DNA from: a virus
Virus record (IMG/VR): IMGVR_UViG_3300019890_000015
Span: 1-31,316 of that record
Strand: one strand, 5' to 3'
Length of the DNA: 31,316 nucleotides
Below, in pieces: positions 29,292 through 31,316 of this stretch; the stretch's first letter is position 1, and each line of letters opens with the position of its first letter. Position numbers and translations under genes: made by a program. The notes below the pieces were generated by a model. That model was given only the letters and a program-made list of their open reading frames with translations. It was not told where the DNA came from and made no database searches.

Positions 29292-29815
29292 TCTTCGTCC
29301 TCAAGGGTGGTCGGGATGTCGATGGCAGGCGGCGTGTCGGTCAGCGCCGCGCTCTTCAACCCGTCCTTGATGGCCTTCGAAATCACCTCGATGTCCTGCG
29401 GGCTCAGATGCGGAAGAAGCAAACGAAGCTTCCCTGGGACCGCCAGCATTGCGTTCCTTACCGCCGATATGATGCGGCCCCACGCCGGGCGAACATGCTC
29501 CAGCAGAACCGCGCTGTGCTCGATGAGGGAATTCTTGAGCTCGTAATTCTGCCTCTGAGCCTTCTTCAATTTGGCGCTCTCATCAGGCAGGTTGAGCCCC
29601 GATTCCTCGGTAGTCGTCCGCCCAGACGCCATCTCTCGCAAGCGCCGGATGTAGTTCCTGAGAGACGCATCAAGGTCATAGCGGCCATGTCCAAGGCGTA
29701 TGACGATTCGCTTCCGCGCAAGCGCGTTTACCGTGTACTCGTCGATATCCAATTTATCCGCAATCTCCAGACGGCTGACGCCCTTTCCGTCGGAGGCTTC
29801 CGTTTGATTTGTCAT
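29288..29815 (-). CDS. Small terminase subunit candidate (DNA recognition)
   Basis: A 175-residue protein. The ATG at 29815-29813 (MTNQTEASDGKGVSRLEIAD) is preferred over a longer open frame. It overlaps the stop of a 30-codon ORF as ATGA. The N-terminal part has a helix-turn-helix-like stretch (VSRLEIADKLDIDEYTVNAL), suited to cos recognition. The rest is helical (VRPAWGRIISAVRNAMLAVP). It directly precedes the large terminase, as in lambda, where Nu1 precedes A. Similarity to Nu1 proteins is by architecture only. Confidence 0.75.
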   Translation of the reverse strand: MTNQTEASDGKGVSRLEIADKLDIDEYTVNALARKRIVIRLGHGRYDLDASLRNYIRRLREMASGRTTTEESGLNLPDESAKLKKAQRQNYELKNSLIEHSAVLLEHVRPAWGRIISAVRNAMLAVPGKLRLLLPHLSPQDIEVISKAIKDGLKSAALTDTPPAIDIPTTLEDEE

Positions 29816-29904
29816 TTCCTGAACCTGGCTAGATAACCGACGATGAACAGCGTCGCGCACACCGCAATCACGGCGACTCCGCCGAGCACCTCTAGAACAT
29901 CCAT
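29812..29904 (-). CDS. 30-codon hydrophobic ORF before the small terminase
   Basis: MDVLEVLGGVAVIAVCATLF then IVGYLARFRK. One helix with a basic end. The ATG at 29904-29902 leads to a TGA that overlaps the small terminase start (ATGA). No clear SD precedes it, so it could be translated by coupling or be a chance ORF. It fits the pattern of tiny membrane ORFs in this phage. Confidence 0.45.
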   Translation of the reverse strand: MDVLEVLGGVAVIAVCATLFIVGYLARFRK

Positions 29905-29920
29905 ACGGTGAAGTATAAGG

Positions 29921-30130
29921 TCAAACTGATCCTGGGTCATCGGCGCGCTCGGCTTCTTCGAGCTTGTTGACCATGGCAATATCGTTGGCGAGCTTGTCGA
30001 TATATGGCTTGAGCCTTGGCGAAATGTCTATCGGTTTTGAGTAGTCAATCTTCGCGGCCCCCAAGGTAGTGGCCTGGCGATCAATACCTGGTTTTCGCTT
30101 GCTGCCATATGGGCCCTCGACCATCGTCAA
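29921..30130 (-). CDS. Small hypothetical protein
   Basis: A 69-residue protein with a Gly/Arg/Lys-rich start (MTMVEGPYGSKRKPGIDRQA) and a helical middle (KPYIDKLANDIAMVNKLEEA). The start overlaps the upstream stop by 4 nt. No function recognised. It lies in the early block with the replication gene and the terminase. Confidence 0.5.
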   Translation of the reverse strand: MTMVEGPYGSKRKPGIDRQATTLGAAKIDYSKPIDISPRLKPYIDKLANDIAMVNKLEEAERADDPGSV

Positions 30131-30531
30131 CGAAATGCGTCCTTCGTTGCCCTATCCGGGTCGATGGGCGTGCTGGACATCAAATCGGCTAGAAGCTTAT
30201 CGAACCCTTCGATGATGCGTTGCCTTGTGGCTGGGTCATTCTTCGGCGCGTATTCGACCTCACGCGGCCGCCTTCGCTGTGCTTCGCGGGCGGCAAAAAC
30301 CTCGGCTGTCTGAAACAATTCCGCCGCCGTTGGCAAAAACCTACCGTCGCCTACCTTGCCCTTTGCGGCATACTCGCACGCCTCAACCACGAAACGATGC
30401 GGCCGCCCTTCGAGAACCTCCCAATAGGCTTTAAGCTTAGCATTGCGCTCACTCTCGTCGCCACTCATTTGGAAGCAAAGGAACAGCTTCGCTAGTGCCT
30501 TTTTCGCGTCCTGTTGGGTCGGTATCGCCAT
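30127..30531 (-). CDS. Hypothetical protein overlapping the DUF1376 gene (possible replication partner)
   Basis: A 134-residue protein (MAIPTQQDAKKALAKLFLCF). It overlaps the upstream gene by 83 nt. A GAGG SD lies ahead of this ATG, while the later Met at residue 22 has none, so the longer start is used. The sequence is helical (LKAYWEVLEGRPHRFVVEAC, then FLPTAAELFQTAEVF), a pattern loosely like helicase-loader or primosome accessory proteins. This is a style match only. Confidence 0.5.
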   Translation of the reverse strand: MAIPTQQDAKKALAKLFLCFQMSGDESERNAKLKAYWEVLEGRPHRFVVEACEYAAKGKVGDGRFLPTAAELFQTAEVFAAREAQRRRPREVEYAPKNDPATRQRIIEGFDKLLADLMSSTPIDPDRATKDAFR

Positions 30532-31300
30532 TCAAAAACGCCTCTATCGCTCCACGCGTGCCGTTGCTTCTTCCGACAAACATGCCGGGAGTTGCGTCGG
30601 CGGGCTCATCGTTCCACCGCTCATCGTTCAGGAACGTCGCCGGGTTTAGCCATGACCTATCAGTGGGCTTTTGCCGTTTATAGCGCTCGACCCCGGTGAG
30701 GATGGCTTCGTAATCGAACTCTGGGCATTTGGCAATCTTCTCGAACGCTTTCCGCGCTGCCGGTTTCCCAACCTTGTTTGGCCAAGCTTGCCAGAATTCA
30801 TCAAACAGCGAAGTCCAAGTTTTACTTGGACAATTCTTGGGAGAGGTACGAATCTTAGTTATCTCTGTAGGATCTAGATCTAGGTGTAGAGATTCTCTCT
30901 TATTGTGAAGTGTGAAGTTGCATTCCCCGGGCATATCCTCGGGCATATCCTCGGGCATCTGTTGGGCATTTTCCAATTTTACCTTATTCCCCCAACGCTT
31001 AGAAGCTCCTTTTTGGCCATGTTTTCTTCTGTCGCGAGAATTCTTCAGCTCTTTTTCGATTCTTTTGTGCTTCCAATTCGATAAAAAAAGGCTGGCTATT
31101 TCCGGCTTGATGTTCAGCCATTCAGGAAGCGATAGCCTGAGAATACGTGCCAGCCTTCTATCGTCGGTAGGGAGCCCTCCAGCAAGCCAATATTCGTCAA
31201 TCAGCGTCCGATAGGCGCCGTGTTCTTCCAACGTCAGATGCGACGTGTCGGCGCGATAATCGAGGACGTAATGAGGGTACCACGGGCGCTTCGTCGTCAT
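30449..31300 (-). CDS. DUF1376/YdaU-family protein (phage replication-associated)
   Basis: A 283-residue protein. Residues about 1-85 show the DUF1376 pattern (WYPHYVLDYRADTSHLTLEE, then GAYRTLIDEYWLAGGLPTDD, then LARILRL and KHKRIEKELKN). A Lys-rich linker follows with a small Met-Pro-Glu-Asp repeat (about 116-124). The C-terminus (SLFDEFWQAWPNKVGKPAAR, then AFEKIAK and WLNPATFLNDERWND) resembles replication accessory domains found beside helicase loaders. It begins the minus-strand run with GAGAGG ahead of the ATG. The end overlaps the next gene. Confidence 0.78.
   Translation of the reverse strand: MTTKRPWYPHYVLDYRADTSHLTLEEHGAYRTLIDEYWLAGGLPTDDRRLARILRLSLPEWLNIKPEIASLFLSNWKHKRIEKELKNSRDRRKHGQKGASKRWGNKVKLENAQQMPEDMPEDMPGECNFTLHNKRESLHLDLDPTEITKIRTSPKNCPSKTWTSLFDEFWQAWPNKVGKPAARKAFEKIAKCPEFDYEAILTGVERYKRQKPTDRSWLNPATFLNDERWNDEPADATPGMFVGRSNGTRGAIEAFLNGDTDPTGREKGTSEAVPLLPNEWRRE
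30929..30952. repeat. 12-bp tandem repeat in the DUF1376 gene linker
   Basis: Two tandem copies of a 12-bp unit (approximately gggcatatcctc) encode MPEDMPED. It is a likely site of copy-number slippage. Confidence 0.8.
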
Positions 31301-31316
31301 GCACAGGCCTCTCGTC

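Noticed and set aside
1-31316. tRNA genes, CRISPR arrays, insertion sequences or integrase
   Set aside because: No cloverleaf-like stretch, direct repeat-spacer series, transposase motif or integrase motif was seen on either strand.

Overview
The window is the late region of a tailed-phage genome, most likely a prophage or temperate phage. It has a lambda-type head module joined to a Mu-type contractile tail, so a myovirus. Almost every gene lies on the minus strand and is tightly packed, with many ATGA, TGATG and TAATG junctions, so the operon reads from about 31,300 down to 1. The moderately GC-rich sequence, the cysteine-paired fibre motifs and the Sec-signal fibres suggest an alphaproteobacterial (Rhizobiales-like) host. 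That is an inference from style, not a measured assignment. No integrase, repressor, tRNA, CRISPR array or att site was seen.

Layout in transcription order. (1) 31,300-29,921: a DUF1376-type replication protein and two small proteins. (2) 29,904-27,378: a 30-codon membrane ORF, small terminase and GpA-type large terminase. (3) 27,375-24,761: an accessory block of about a dozen very small genes, mostly single-pass membrane, secreted cysteine-rich, coiled-coil or lysine-rich proteins. Several are under 30 codons. (4) 24,755-16,779: gpW-like joiner, portal, S49 capsid protease, acidic scaffold-like protein, decoration protein, major capsid protein, and connector or head-completion proteins. (5) 16,769-13,047: a secreted muramidase-like protein overprinted by a membrane ORF, then a tail-terminator-position protein, a gp38-position protein, a factor-independent terminator, sheath, tube and tail assembly chaperone. 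The chaperone carries a convincing -1 frameshift signal. (6) 13,037-1: tape measure with two cell-wall-hydrolase domains, hub (gp44-like), DNA-circularization protein (gpN-like) split into two ORFs, gp45-like spike with three C-terminal repeats, three receptor-binding candidates (two with signal peptides), gp46-like protein, a small membrane protein, and gp47/baseplate J running off the left edge.

The one clear plus-strand gene (9,930-10,379) has its own Shine-Dalgarno sequence and a candidate promoter inside an interrupted inverted repeat. It encodes a secreted six-cysteine protein and sits as a moron between the tape measure and hub genes.

The most interesting observations are the frameshift fusion, the His-rich muramidase tail overprinted by a hydrophobic ORF coupled to the next gene, the split gpN, the reverse-strand moron, and the cluster of tiny membrane ORFs between terminase and gpW. 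All family calls come from reading motifs and gene order. No database search was run.
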